Positions 26,041 through 34,004 of a stretch of 64,000 nt of DNA are shown here, piece after piece. Each line of letters opens with the position of its first letter. Within the stretch, counting starts at the first letter, position 1. The DNA comes from Williamsia limnetica. Lineage in GTDB: Bacteria > Actinomycetota > Actinomycetes > Mycobacteriales > Mycobacteriaceae. Where the stretch lies: assembly GCF_003217475.1 (NCBI RefSeq), contig NZ_QJSP01000011.1, positions 124,001 to 188,000 of the forward strand, in the 5' to 3' direction. Below the pieces are notes generated by a model. It was not told where the DNA came from and made no database searches. It saw only the letters and a program-made list of their open reading frames with translations. The position numbers and the translations under genes were made by a program.

Positions 26041-27299
26041 GCGACCATCTCCGTAGGGTTGCGTCGCGCGGTGCGGAACACCCAGCGGAAGCCAACGAAG
26101 CGCAACACCGTGGCCACCAAGTTCGCCACCACCAGCACCAGGAGTTCGATGTGCTTGGAGGCGTCGGGGGCCCACATGTGCAACAACAACAGCAGCCCTG
26201 CGGTCAGTGCCCATCCGAAGACGAAGATCACAAAGCCCTGCAACTGGTGTTTCGCGACATCGTCGCGACCGCGGACCCGGAACGTGAACGCCCGGTTGGC
26301 CGCGGTGTTGAACACGGCGGTGATCAACAGGGCCAGAAAATTGGCGGCCTGCGCCCCGGCAACGGAGTGCAACGCCAGGTACAGAACCGCGTAAGCGATC
26401 GTCGAGGCGACCCCGACAATGCAGAAACGGACGAGCTGCCCCGCCAGGCCCCGCGGAACACCGGTGACCTGCGGCCCGGTGTCACCGCGGCCAAGACTGT
26501 TTCGCAGATCTGCCACGGGCAGTCGCCCGCTTGCCAGAGCCCGGCCGACCCGCCAGCACCCCTTGATGTCTTCGGTGGCGGTCTTGACGATGTCGACCTT
26601 GCTGGCCGGATCATCGGTCCAGTCCACGGGGATCTCCGCGATCCGTAGGCCGGCCCGCTGCGCGATGACGAGCATCTCGGTGTCGAAGAACCAGCCGGTG
26701 TCGCCCACCATCGGCAACAAACCTCGTGCGACGTCGGCGCGTATCGCCTTGAAACCGCATTGGGCGTCGGAAAAACTCGCTCCCATCGCGGTGCGCAGCA
26801 TCAAGTTGTAACTGCGGGAGATGAATTCGCGCTTGGGGCCGCGCACCACCCGCGATGATCGCGTCAGTCGGGTCCCGATGGCGAGATCGGAGTGTCCGGA
26901 CACCAGTGGCGCCACGAGCGGCAGCAAAGCGTTCAGGTCGGTCGACAGGTCGACATCCATATAGGCGACCACCTGGGCGTCGCTGTGCTGCCAGGTGGCC
27001 TTGAGTGCCCGGCCCCGTCCTTTGGCATCGAGGTGCGCAACCCGGACCCGGGCACCCTCCCCGATGGACGCCGCGAGATTGCAGGCGAGCTGCAGCGTGG
27101 AGTCGGTACTGGCGTTGTCGGCGATGGTGACCCGCGCCGAATAGGGCATCGAGGTGTCGAGGAAATCGGCGAGTTGACGCACGCACCGCGCGAGGTCGAC
27201 TTCTTCGTTGAATACCGGGACGACGATGTCGAGCACCGGCGCGGTGGGGGTGTCGTCGATGATGATGGCCGGGGCGTCATCGAGAGTGTCTGCTGTCAT
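26037..27299 (-). CDS. GT2 glycosyltransferase fused to a GtrA-like membrane domain
   Basis: A 420-residue protein with two parts. Residues ~20-250 form a DPM1-like GT2 domain ('LDIVVPVFNEEVDLARCV', the metal-binding 'AYMDVDLSTDL', 'DAQCGFKAIRADVA'), which would load a sugar onto polyprenyl phosphate. Residues ~285-410 form a four-helix GtrA domain ('QLVRFCIVGVASTIAYAVLYL', 'NFLALLITAVFNTAANRAFTFR'), thought to flip or position the product. The ATG at 27299 follows GAAGGTGAG; a GTG at 27329 is the alternative. Overlaps the GT39 gene. Confidence 0.88.
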   Translation of the reverse strand: MTADTLDDAPAIIIDDTPTAPVLDIVVPVFNEEVDLARCVRQLADFLDTSMPYSARVTIADNASTDSTLQLACNLAASIGEGARVRVAHLDAKGRGRALKATWQHSDAQVVAYMDVDLSTDLNALLPLVAPLVSGHSDLAIGTRLTRSSRVVRGPKREFISRSYNLMLRTAMGASFSDAQCGFKAIRADVARGLLPMVGDTGWFFDTEMLVIAQRAGLRIAEIPVDWTDDPASKVDIVKTATEDIKGCWRVGRALASGRLPVADLRNSLGRGDTGPQVTGVPRGLAGQLVRFCIVGVASTIAYAVLYLALHSVAGAQAANFLALLITAVFNTAANRAFTFRVRGRDDVAKHQLQGFVIFVFGWALTAGLLLLLHMWAPDASKHIELLVLVVANLVATVLRFVGFRWVFRTARRNPTEMVA

Positions 27300-27404
27300 G
27301 GCACTCACCTTCGGACCGGAACCTGCCACAGAACTCGGCCTCGGCTGTCAGTTACCTGTGACCGGCCAGCTCAGCGTGGTTGGTGAGCAGGGCGAACTCG
27401 ACCC

Positions 27405-27500
27405 GCCCGCCGGCGGCCCCGCGTGCTCTGGACGGAGGAGCGAGGGAGCGCAGCGACTGAGTCGACGTAGGAAGAGCACGCGCTGGGGGCCCCCGGCCCG
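27405..27500. repeat. Dispersed palindromic intergenic element, copy C
   Basis: Arms gcgtgctct (27421-27429) and agagcacgc (27473-27481) pair perfectly. Outer GGCCCC/GGGGGCC blocks extend the stem. The core 'GGACGG..GAGGAGCGAGGGAGCGCAGCGA..GTAGGA' matches copies A and B, and a GCGAGCGAAGCGAGCC tail follows. The remainder of the 27300-27645 gap holds only the HIT-gene promoter. Confidence 0.75.
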
Positions 27501-27632
27501 CGAGCGAAGCGAGCCAAAGACACAGCTGGTGACCCGAACTGCAAAACCCGGCCACAGGGCTGTCACCCGAGCATCTGACCCAGCCACCTCAAAACCCAAC
27601 CCTGACCGCCGAGGCGAGCCAGTCATCACCGA

Positions 27633-27638
27633 TACAGT
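27633..27638 (+). promoter_or_regulatory. -10 box of HIT gene (leaderless layout)
   Basis: TACAGT, 7 nt before the ATG. The intervening GACCTCC is the reverse of a Shine-Dalgarno, so ribosome recruitment through a leader is unlikely. Confidence 0.6.
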
Positions 27639-27645
27639 GACCTCC

Positions 27646-28071
27646 ATGGCATCTGTTTTCTCAATGATCATCAACGGAGACATCCCCGGCCGGTTTGTGT
27701 GGAAAGACGACGATGTCGTCTCGTTCCTGACGATCAACCCCGTCACCGATGGGCACCTGCTCGTGGTGCCGCGTCAGGAGGTCGATCATTGGGAGAGCAT
27801 CGAACCGGCGTTGTTCGGGAAGATCAACACGGTCGCGCAGACGGTCGGCCAGGCTGTGAGAAGTGCGTTCGACGCCCCGCGGATCGGTTTGCTGATCGCC
27901 GGGCTGGAAGTTCCCCACCTGCATGTCCATGTGTTCCCGGCGTGGCAGATCGAGACCTTCGACCTCGCGACCGCGGACAAGGATCCCGATCCGGCTGCTC
28001 TCGACGCTGTCGCCGACAAGATTCGCGCGAGGCTACGCGAGCAGGGTCACGGGCAGCACGTCAGCGACTGA
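27646..28071 (+). CDS. HIT family nucleotide-binding protein
   Basis: A 141-residue histidine-triad protein; such proteins hydrolyse or transfer nucleotidyl groups. The triad is H91-L-H93-V-H95 in 'VPHLHVHVFPAW', preceded by 'DDVVSFLTINPVTDGHLLVVPR'. The reading frame is open much further upstream, but the ATG at 27646 gives the normal HIT N-terminus and has a leaderless -10 box. It is convergent with phoR, as in M. tuberculosis (Rv0759c beside phoR); the two ends overlap by 11 nt. Confidence 0.93.
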   Translation: MASVFSMIINGDIPGRFVWKDDDVVSFLTINPVTDGHLLVVPRQEVDHWESIEPALFGKINTVAQTVGQAVRSAFDAPRIGLLIAGLEVPHLHVHVFPAWQIETFDLATADKDPDPAALDAVADKIRARLREQGHGQHVSD

Positions 28072-29521
28072 TTGCGTCCTGCGGTCCGGGGTCCCGCGGT
28101 AGCCGCACCCAGAAGGTCGCACCCTGACCCGGTTCCGAGTCGACACCGACCGTTCCGCCGTGGGCCGCGACGAGTGCCGCGACGATCGACAAGCCGAGTC
28201 CACTCCCCGCCGAACTCTCGGTGCGCTGCCGCGAGGCGTCTGCGCGGTAGAACCGTTCGAACACCCGGGCCTTGTCCTGTTCACTGAGCCCCGGGCCGGT
28301 GTCGGTCACCGACATCAGCGCGTCCGTGTCGTCTGTACCGATCCGGACCGTGATGGTGGCGTCGTCGGGGGTGTGCCGGATGGCGTTGCCGATCAGGTTG
28401 CTCAGCACCTGCGTGAGCCGGCCGGCGTCGCCCATCACTTCGGGGATTCCCGGGCCGTCGACGACGTCGATCGTCATGGTCCGGTCGGGCTCTGCTGCCG
28501 TGGCCCCGTGCACCACTTCTGACGCGAGCACGAGCAGATCGACGGGTGCACGTTCAAGGGGCCGATGGGCGTCGAGGCGGGCGAGCATCAAGAGGTCCTC
28601 GACGAGGAGTCCCATCCGTCCGGCTTCGGTTTCGATTCGCGACATCACCTGGTTCGCGTCGGTCATCGCTCCTTGGCGGTAGAGCTCCGAGAACCCCTTG
28701 ATCGACGTCAGAGGCGTCCGGAGTTCGTGACTGGCGTCGGCGACGAAGCGACGCATGTTGTCCTCGGAGCGCCGGGCCTGCTCTTCCGACGCGGCGTTGG
28801 CGGCGAACGCCCCTTGGATCTGGTGCAGCATCGTGTTGAGTGACGCCGCGAGATGGCCGACCTCGGTATTGGCGGCCGCGGGTGGGACTCTCTGGTCGAG
28901 ATCTCCTTCCGCGATCTTTCGAGCGGTGTTCTCGACCCGCTGTAGTGGCCGCAAACTGGTGCGCACCAACAGATATCCCAGAGCTCCGATCAACAGGATC
29001 ACCCCGGCGCCGATCCCGACCTGCAGCCAGATCAGGCGGGTGACCGTGTCATCGACGTCGGTGAGTTTGATGGCGACCACCGACGTGCCGAACGACGAGG
29101 TGCTCGTGATGACCCGCCATCGGGGATCGCCACCACCGACCGAGTCGACGGTCACCGGGTCACTCCCCGATCCGCTGATGCCTTCGAGGTCGGGCGCGCC
29201 ACTCACGTCGTTGATCGTCATGACCGTTCCGTCCGCGCGTTGGATCTGCACGAAGAATGGCGACGGTGGCCTGCCGTTCGAGGCCCCGGGCGGGCCCATG
29301 TCGCCCTGGGGCAGCTCTTTGGGCCTGGCAAAGCTCTGCGACGCCTCCCGCAGCGACCTGTCGGTGCGGTCCATGAGATTGTTCTTCATCGCCGAGGTGA
29401 CCGCGACGCCGGAGACCAGCAGCCCCAGCATCACCAGCACCAGCGTCAGCGCCACCAGCGACACCCGTAGCGGCACGCCACGACGCGGCGATTCGGGGGC
29501 CGGTGCCGCGGGCTGGGTCAC
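28061..29521 (-). CDS. phoR: Two-component sensor histidine kinase PhoR
   Basis: A 486-residue membrane kinase. TM1 is at about 22-44, an extracytoplasmic sensor domain at 45-165, TM2 at 170-190, then HAMP. The H-box 'FVADASHELRTPLTSIKGF' carries the autophosphorylated His, followed by N ('LSNLIGNAIRHTP'), G1 ('VTDTGPGL') and G2 ('SGLGLSIV') boxes. The order and sequence closely follow M. tuberculosis PhoR, which signals to PhoP and controls cell-envelope lipids and pH response there. The GTG start overlaps the phoP stop (GTGA). Confidence 0.93.
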   Translation of the reverse strand: MTQPAAPAPESPRRGVPLRVSLVALTLVLVMLGLLVSGVAVTSAMKNNLMDRTDRSLREASQSFARPKELPQGDMGPPGASNGRPPSPFFVQIQRADGTVMTINDVSGAPDLEGISGSGSDPVTVDSVGGGDPRWRVITSTSSFGTSVVAIKLTDVDDTVTRLIWLQVGIGAGVILLIGALGYLLVRTSLRPLQRVENTARKIAEGDLDQRVPPAAANTEVGHLAASLNTMLHQIQGAFAANAASEEQARRSEDNMRRFVADASHELRTPLTSIKGFSELYRQGAMTDANQVMSRIETEAGRMGLLVEDLLMLARLDAHRPLERAPVDLLVLASEVVHGATAAEPDRTMTIDVVDGPGIPEVMGDAGRLTQVLSNLIGNAIRHTPDDATITVRIGTDDTDALMSVTDTGPGLSEQDKARVFERFYRADASRQRTESSAGSGLGLSIVAALVAAHGGTVGVDSEPGQGATFWVRLPRDPGPQDAISR

Positions 29522-30216
29522 CGGGGCTCGCGCATCACGTATCCGACACCGCGCAGGGTGTGGATGAGGCGTTTGTCGCCGGTGTCGACCTTGCGTCGCA
29601 GGTAGGAAACATATGACTCGACCACGTTGACCTCGCCGCCGAAGTCGTAGTTCCAGACGTGGTCGAGGATTCGGGGCTTGGACAGCACCGTGCCTGCGTT
29701 GATCATGAAGTAGCGCAGCAGAGTGAACTCGGTCGGAGACAGCGACACCAGTTCACCGTCCTTCCAGACCTCGTGTGTGTCGTCGTCGAGCTCGATGTCG
29801 GCGAACGTGATCCGCGGGTTCTGCTCCGGCCTGTCACCGAAACCGCCGCGCCGCAACAACACCCGCAATCGTGCGACCACCTCTTCCAGACTGAACGGCT
29901 TGGTGACGTAATCATCGCCGCCGATGGTCAGGCCGGTCACCTTGTCTTCCAGCGAGTCTCGGGCGGTGAGGAACAGCGCCGGCGCCTCGACCCCGTCCGC
30001 TCGCAACCTGCGCAGCAGCCCGAAGCCGTCCATACCGGGCATCATCACGTCGAGAATGAGGGCGTCGGGCCGGAAGGTTCGCGCGCGATCGATCGCTGCG
30101 GGCCCGTCAGCAGCGGTTTGGATCTCGAAGCCCTGGAACTTCAGCGACACCGACAGCAACTCACGGATGTTCGGTTCATCGTCGACAACCAGCACGCGGG
30201 CACCCTGATCACTCAT
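29518..30216 (-). CDS. phoP: Response regulator PhoP (OmpR family)
   Basis: A 232-residue regulator. Receiver domain residues 6-118 have the phosphoacceptor Asp56 ('ALILDVMMPGMDGF'), acidic pair 'VDDE' and 'TKPFSLEEV' Lys. The winged-helix DNA-binding domain at about 135-232 has 'VSLSPTEFTLLRYFMINAGTVLSK' and 'VNVVESYVSYLRRKV'. It is nearly identical in pattern to M. tuberculosis PhoP. The ATG at 30216 follows AAGGTGGG; a GTG at 30225 is the alternative. A candidate PhoP box lies 45-62 nt upstream, suggesting autoregulation. Confidence 0.95.
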   Translation of the reverse strand: MSDQGARVLVVDDEPNIRELLSVSLKFQGFEIQTAADGPAAIDRARTFRPDALILDVMMPGMDGFGLLRRLRADGVEAPALFLTARDSLEDKVTGLTIGGDDYVTKPFSLEEVVARLRVLLRRGGFGDRPEQNPRITFADIELDDDTHEVWKDGELVSLSPTEFTLLRYFMINAGTVLSKPRILDHVWNYDFGGEVNVVESYVSYLRRKVDTGDKRLIHTLRGVGYVMREPR

Positions 30217-30260
30217 GACACCCACCTTGCCCGACCTTCATACCCACATCCTGCCGACAA

Positions 30261-30278
30261 GCTGCGAAGTTCCTGTGA
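30261..30278 (-). promoter_or_regulatory. Candidate PhoP box upstream of phoP
   Basis: On the minus strand: TCACAGG-AACT-TCGCAGC. This is a direct repeat of two heptamers with 4-nt spacing, each matching 6 of 7 positions of the TCACAGC heptamer reported for M. tuberculosis PhoP. It lies in the short gap between the winged-helix gene and phoP. Confidence 0.6.
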
Positions 30279-30287
30279 ACTGCTTGC

Positions 30288-31469
30288 TCAGGGGTATTCC
30301 TTGAGGAACGGCGCCGGGTACCCCGGCTTCGGCCGATGATCCCCCAACCACTGCGCCAACTGATCCGACCTGCCCTGCACGGCCTTGGCGGCCGCCCGGT
30401 TCATCTTCTCCAACAGGTGCGTCCCGATGGAACCGTCGGCCCGCTGATACCAGCCACCGACGATGCGGCCGTCCCACCACACCGTCTGCCCACCGTTGCC
30501 GTTCGAATCGAACAGATGCGCCGCGTGTGGACCCAGATACCAGTCGCGCTGCTTCCAGCCCATCAGCGTCGGATCGAGCTCCGGTAGCACCAAGGGCGCA
30601 GGTTCCACCGCGTCGACCGGATCGAGATCATCGGGCAGCACGTATCCGACGAGACCGCCCTCGAGATCCACCTCGACCGCGTCGAGCTGCGAGAGAGCCT
30701 TGCGCACAGCGGTTTTCGTAGAACCGAGCCACCACACCACGTCTGTCTCGGTGGCGGGGCCGAACCGCTGCAGATACCGCCGTATCAGGTTCCGGTGACC
30801 GGTTTCGGGATCGTCGATCCGTAGCGGCTCACCGAGCCAATCGGTCATCGACGACCACCGGGGCCGGGACCGGAGCCAATTCCCGTCGTTGGGTCCGCGC
30901 ACGATCGTCCCGCCCGCACACATGTGGCTGAGGACGCGTGGACCCATGTGCGAGATGCCCGACCAGGACTTGCCCTCACCGTGCCGGATCGCGCCCTCGA
31001 GCGCGGGTAACTGTTTGCGCAGCTCGGTCGACGATGCGGTCCTGCCTCCGGTCAGCGCCCCTGCGACCGCCTCGCGCGCAGTTTCGATCCAGCCCTCCGG
31101 GTCGGCGAAGTCGTCACTGCGCCGCAGATCACGCAGCATGTTGGTCCGTTCGCTCGCGGCCACCCGGGTGCCCACCGCGCTGACGGCGTCGGCCAGGGCC
31201 GGCCTGCCGAAGACGAAGAGCGTGCGCCGCATCGCGAGTTGTTTAACCAGTGTGCGGTCGACGTAGAGGGCGCGATCGAGATCGGGGACGTCGAACGACG
31301 CCATCCGCGCCCAGGTCGACAGGTACACCGTCGACGCGGTGGTGGCGTGCAAACCGACGACCGCATCGGCGACACCCTCGACCGTCTCGGCGTGGGCCTC
31401 GGGGACCAGGCCATGGCGCCGCAGCAGTCTCGCTCGGCGCTGTTCGTTACTGATCGCCGGGCGGCTCAT
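30288..31469 (-). CDS. Winged-helix DNA-binding domain protein (HTH_42/AlkZ-like)
   Basis: A 393-residue protein of the family that includes the DNA glycosylase AlkZ. It has tandem winged-helix elements and the C-terminal signature 'LVLPELDPTLMGWKQRDWYLGP' followed by 'NGNGGQTVWWDGRIVGGW'. N-terminal 'VVGLHATTASTVYLSTWARM' is also typical. Some members unhook DNA crosslinks, but activity here is not established. It starts one base after the RidA stop (TGATG), so the two are co-transcribed. Confidence 0.82.
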   Translation of the reverse strand: MSRPAISNEQRRARLLRRHGLVPEAHAETVEGVADAVVGLHATTASTVYLSTWARMASFDVPDLDRALYVDRTLVKQLAMRRTLFVFGRPALADAVSAVGTRVAASERTNMLRDLRRSDDFADPEGWIETAREAVAGALTGGRTASSTELRKQLPALEGAIRHGEGKSWSGISHMGPRVLSHMCAGGTIVRGPNDGNWLRSRPRWSSMTDWLGEPLRIDDPETGHRNLIRRYLQRFGPATETDVVWWLGSTKTAVRKALSQLDAVEVDLEGGLVGYVLPDDLDPVDAVEPAPLVLPELDPTLMGWKQRDWYLGPHAAHLFDSNGNGGQTVWWDGRIVGGWYQRADGSIGTHLLEKMNRAAAKAVQGRSDQLAQWLGDHRPKPGYPAPFLKEYP

Positions 31470-31855
31470 CAGGCCGGAACGACCGCCACGGCCTCGATTT
31501 CCACGAGCTGATCGTCGTAGGCCAGCACCGTCACACCGAGCAGCGAGCCTGCCGGTTTGTGGTCACCGAACGCCTCGGTCACCACATCCCACGCGACACT
31601 CAGATCCGCCTGGAGGTTCTCTGCGACGAACACCGTCACCTTCACGACATCGTCGAGCGATGCTCCGGCCTCCTCGACGGCCGCGGACAGGTTGACCATG
31701 CACTGCGCGGCCTGTTTGCTGACGTCACCCGGGTGCACGGTCTGCCCGTCGGCGTCGATCGGGGCGGCTCCGGCGGTGAAGACGAGCGTTCCCGGCGGCA
31801 CCGTCGCGCTCCGCGTGTGGCCGCCCTGATCTCCATTGATCTGCACAGATGACAT
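31469..31855 (-). CDS. RidA (YjgF/YER057c/UK114) family protein
   Basis: A 128-residue trimeric-fold enzyme; family members hydrolyse reactive enamine/imine intermediates. Features: 'LVFTAGAAPIDADGQTVHPGDVSKQAAQCMVNLSAAVEEAGASLDDVVKVTVFV' (read in segments), 'GVTVLAYDDQLVEIEAVAV'. The conserved Arg before the C-terminal Glu is not obvious (the usual 'xARxxVEVEA' reads 'LAYDDQLVEIEA'), so deaminase activity is uncertain. TACGAT lies 6 nt before the ATG. It overlaps the downstream winged-helix gene. Confidence 0.83.
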   Translation of the reverse strand: MSSVQINGDQGGHTRSATVPPGTLVFTAGAAPIDADGQTVHPGDVSKQAAQCMVNLSAAVEEAGASLDDVVKVTVFVAENLQADLSVAWDVVTEAFGDHKPAGSLLGVTVLAYDDQLVEIEAVAVVPA

Positions 31856-31861
31856 GGCGTC

Positions 31862-31867
31862 ATCGTA
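31862..31867 (-). promoter_or_regulatory. -10 box of ridA-type gene (leaderless layout)
   Basis: TACGAT, 6 nt before the ATG at 31855. Confidence 0.5.
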
Positions 31868-31942
31868 TCGTTTCGGCGGTCCCTTCCCGACGACCCGCGC
31901 GGCCCACCGACGCGCAGGCCGCTTCGGGTGCACAATGCGTCC

Positions 31943-32434
31943 ATGGGATCCGCAGTGACACCCCGCAGCGCGTACTTCGTTCTCGGCATGCCCGACCACG
32001 CCCGCGTGGGAACAGGCCCCGAGATCAGCCACTCCGAGGTCTACTACGACGAAAACCTCGCCGTCGCCTCCATCGACAGCCACTACGCCCTGGCCCAGCA
32101 CCTGGCCACCCCCGAAGTGCTCGAGGCAACCGAATGGTTCGTGCTGACCGCGTTGATCGGTGACGGTGTCAGCCCCAGCTACGGCGACCACTTCTTCACC
32201 TACAGCACAGACGACGTCGAGTGGGCGATCGCAGGCGGATTCAGCCGGGCAGAGGAGATGACCGACTGGCTGCCGTTCATTTTCGCCGCAGAAGACCTGC
32301 ACGACCACTGGTCGCCCGGCAGTGTCGACCACGGGCTCCTGCCGACAGACTCCAGACGGACCGACGCGATGGACATGGCGCGACTCTGGTTCGCCCCGGT
32401 CATGTCGCAGCGGGTGTTTCCGACCGCGTCCTGA
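31943..32434 (+). CDS. Hypothetical protein
   Basis: A 163-residue soluble protein rich in Asp, His and aromatic residues ('YFVLGMPDHARVGTGPEISHSEVYYDENL', read in segments; 'EWFVLTALIGDGVSPSYGDHFFTY'). I do not recognise the family and see no signal or membrane segment. An in-frame GTG lies at 31928, but the ATG at 31943 has CACAAT 6 nt upstream. It diverges from the RidA gene with 87 nt between. Confidence 0.68.
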   Translation: MGSAVTPRSAYFVLGMPDHARVGTGPEISHSEVYYDENLAVASIDSHYALAQHLATPEVLEATEWFVLTALIGDGVSPSYGDHFFTYSTDDVEWAIAGGFSRAEEMTDWLPFIFAAEDLHDHWSPGSVDHGLLPTDSRRTDAMDMARLWFAPVMSQRVFPTAS

Positions 32435-32523
32435 ACGACTCATCGGTCATTTGCGTCCCCGCCAGGGGAGTCCGAGGGCGCATTCCCCTCGGAGGTCACC
32501 GTGGGGGACGAAGTTCGCCGCGC

Positions 32524-33762
32524 TCACCGGGCCTTGGGATACGTCCCGTCACCCAGATCGGGGTCGGGCAGTACACCGTCGCGGTCGACGAGCACCACCT
32601 CGCGTCCGTCGAGGCGCACTCGGCGCATACCTTCGAGCACCATCCGCCGACCCACATCGCTGAGGCGGTCCACCCGATTCAGGTCGAAAACCACCGTTCC
32701 CGAACCTGATTCGTCGAACTCCAACGAGTCGAGTACCGACTCGGCGCCGGTGAACTGGACGACGCCCTGCAATTCGAGGATCAGTTCACCACCGTCCGCG
32801 CGGACACTGCGCAGGACGGTGGAACCATAGGGTTCGGCATCCATCAGGTGCATTCCCATGTCCGCGGACATCCGCTGGAACATCCGTACGCCCCGCACGC
32901 TGTTGCCGTGGACGTCGAGCCGCGGCGAGACCACCCCGATTCCCAACTGGCCGGGCAGCGACCCGAGGAGACCGCCCGCGACACCACTTTTCGCGGGGAT
33001 GCCCACCGTGGTGAGCCAGTGGCCGGCGGCGTCGTACATCCCGCAGCCCGTCATCACCGCCAGCGTCTGCCGGGCCACCTCGGTGGCCACCACCCGACGC
33101 CCGGTCACCGGGTGGACACCGGCGTTGGCCAGGGTGGCGCCCATCACCGCGAGGTCGCGGACGGTCACCTTGATGGAGCACTGCCTGGTGTAGCCCTCGA
33201 CCACGTCATGGGCCGGGGAATCGATGACCCCGTAGTTGCGGAGCATGTGCGCGATCGACAGGTTGCGGTCGGCCGTCTCCAGTTCGGAACGGCACACCGA
33301 CTCGTCGATCGACAGCGTGCGATCGGCCAACTCCGAGAAGAACTCCAAGGCGCGATCGACCCGCTCCGTCACACTCGCGCCGGACCTCGACAGCAAATAG
33401 TGCGTTGCGATGGCGCCCGCGTTGATCATCGGATTCTTCGGTCGACGGGAGTCACCCTCGAGCGACAACTCGTTGAACGCCTCTCCCGACGGCTCGACGC
33501 CGACGGTGCCGAGCACGGCGTCGAAACCCCGGTCGGTGAGTGCTGCGGCGTAGGCGAACGGTTTGGAGATGGACTGGATGGAGAACTCCACCTCGTCGTC
33601 GCCCGCCGAGTGGGTACGTCCGTCCACGGTCGTCACCGCGACACCGAAGACGTCCGGGTTCGCGTTCGCGAGGTCCGGTATGTAGTCGGCGACTGCTCCG
33701 CTGCGGTCGTCGACGAGGCCGTCGAGGACCTCCTGCAGGTAATCAGGAACCGGCGATTTCAC
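32524..33762 (-). CDS. glsA: Glutaminase A with C-terminal STAS domain
   Basis: A 412-residue protein. Residues 1-305 form a serine-dependent beta-lactamase-fold glutaminase: catalytic 'FSIQSISKPFAYA' (SxxK), 'NPMINAGAIATHYLL', 'YTRQCSIKVTVRDLAVMGATLANAGVHP' and 'PAKSGVAGG'. It converts glutamine to glutamate plus ammonia. Residues ~320-405 resemble a STAS domain ('GELILELQGVVQFTGAESVLDSL', 'TVVFDLNRVDRLSDVGRRM'), which may sense nucleotides or partners. The GTG start has GGAGG with 8-nt spacing. Confidence 0.92.
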   Translation of the reverse strand: MKSPVPDYLQEVLDGLVDDRSGAVADYIPDLANANPDVFGVAVTTVDGRTHSAGDDEVEFSIQSISKPFAYAAALTDRGFDAVLGTVGVEPSGEAFNELSLEGDSRRPKNPMINAGAIATHYLLSRSGASVTERVDRALEFFSELADRTLSIDESVCRSELETADRNLSIAHMLRNYGVIDSPAHDVVEGYTRQCSIKVTVRDLAVMGATLANAGVHPVTGRRVVATEVARQTLAVMTGCGMYDAAGHWLTTVGIPAKSGVAGGLLGSLPGQLGIGVVSPRLDVHGNSVRGVRMFQRMSADMGMHLMDAEPYGSTVLRSVRADGGELILELQGVVQFTGAESVLDSLEFDESGSGTVVFDLNRVDRLSDVGRRMVLEGMRRVRLDGREVVLVDRDGVLPDPDLGDGTYPKAR

Positions 33763-33922
33763 CGCGAAGACCTCCGAGAAGCGGGCTGTGGTGCCGACTG
33801 GTCACCGCACCCGTAAACCTAGCAATCGGTGGTGAACTACAACGGTGTCGGGAGGCACGTTGAAACCCCCAACGATGACTCCTACGCTGCACGTGGGTGC
33901 ACCGCCGGACGGTCCGGAATCG

Positions 33923-33997
33923 TGGAGCCCCCTGTCAGGATTGAACTGACGACCGCTCGCTTACAAGGCGAGTGCTCTACCACTGAGCTAAGGAGGC
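33923..33997 (-). tRNA. tRNA-Thr (anticodon TGT)
   Basis: Read on the minus strand. Acceptor stem GCCTCCT pairs with AGGGGGC (one G-U); the D-arm is GCTC-AGTGGTAGA-GC. The anticodon stem is CTCGC/GCGAG around the loop CTTGTAA (anticodon TGT). The T-arm is GTCAG-TTCAATC-CTGAC. The discriminator is T and CCA is encoded (33923-33925). It would read ACA and related threonine codons. A TATACT -10 lies 14 nt upstream, inside the divergent thrE reading frame. Confidence 0.97.
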
Positions 33998-34004
33998 GAA
34001 CTGC

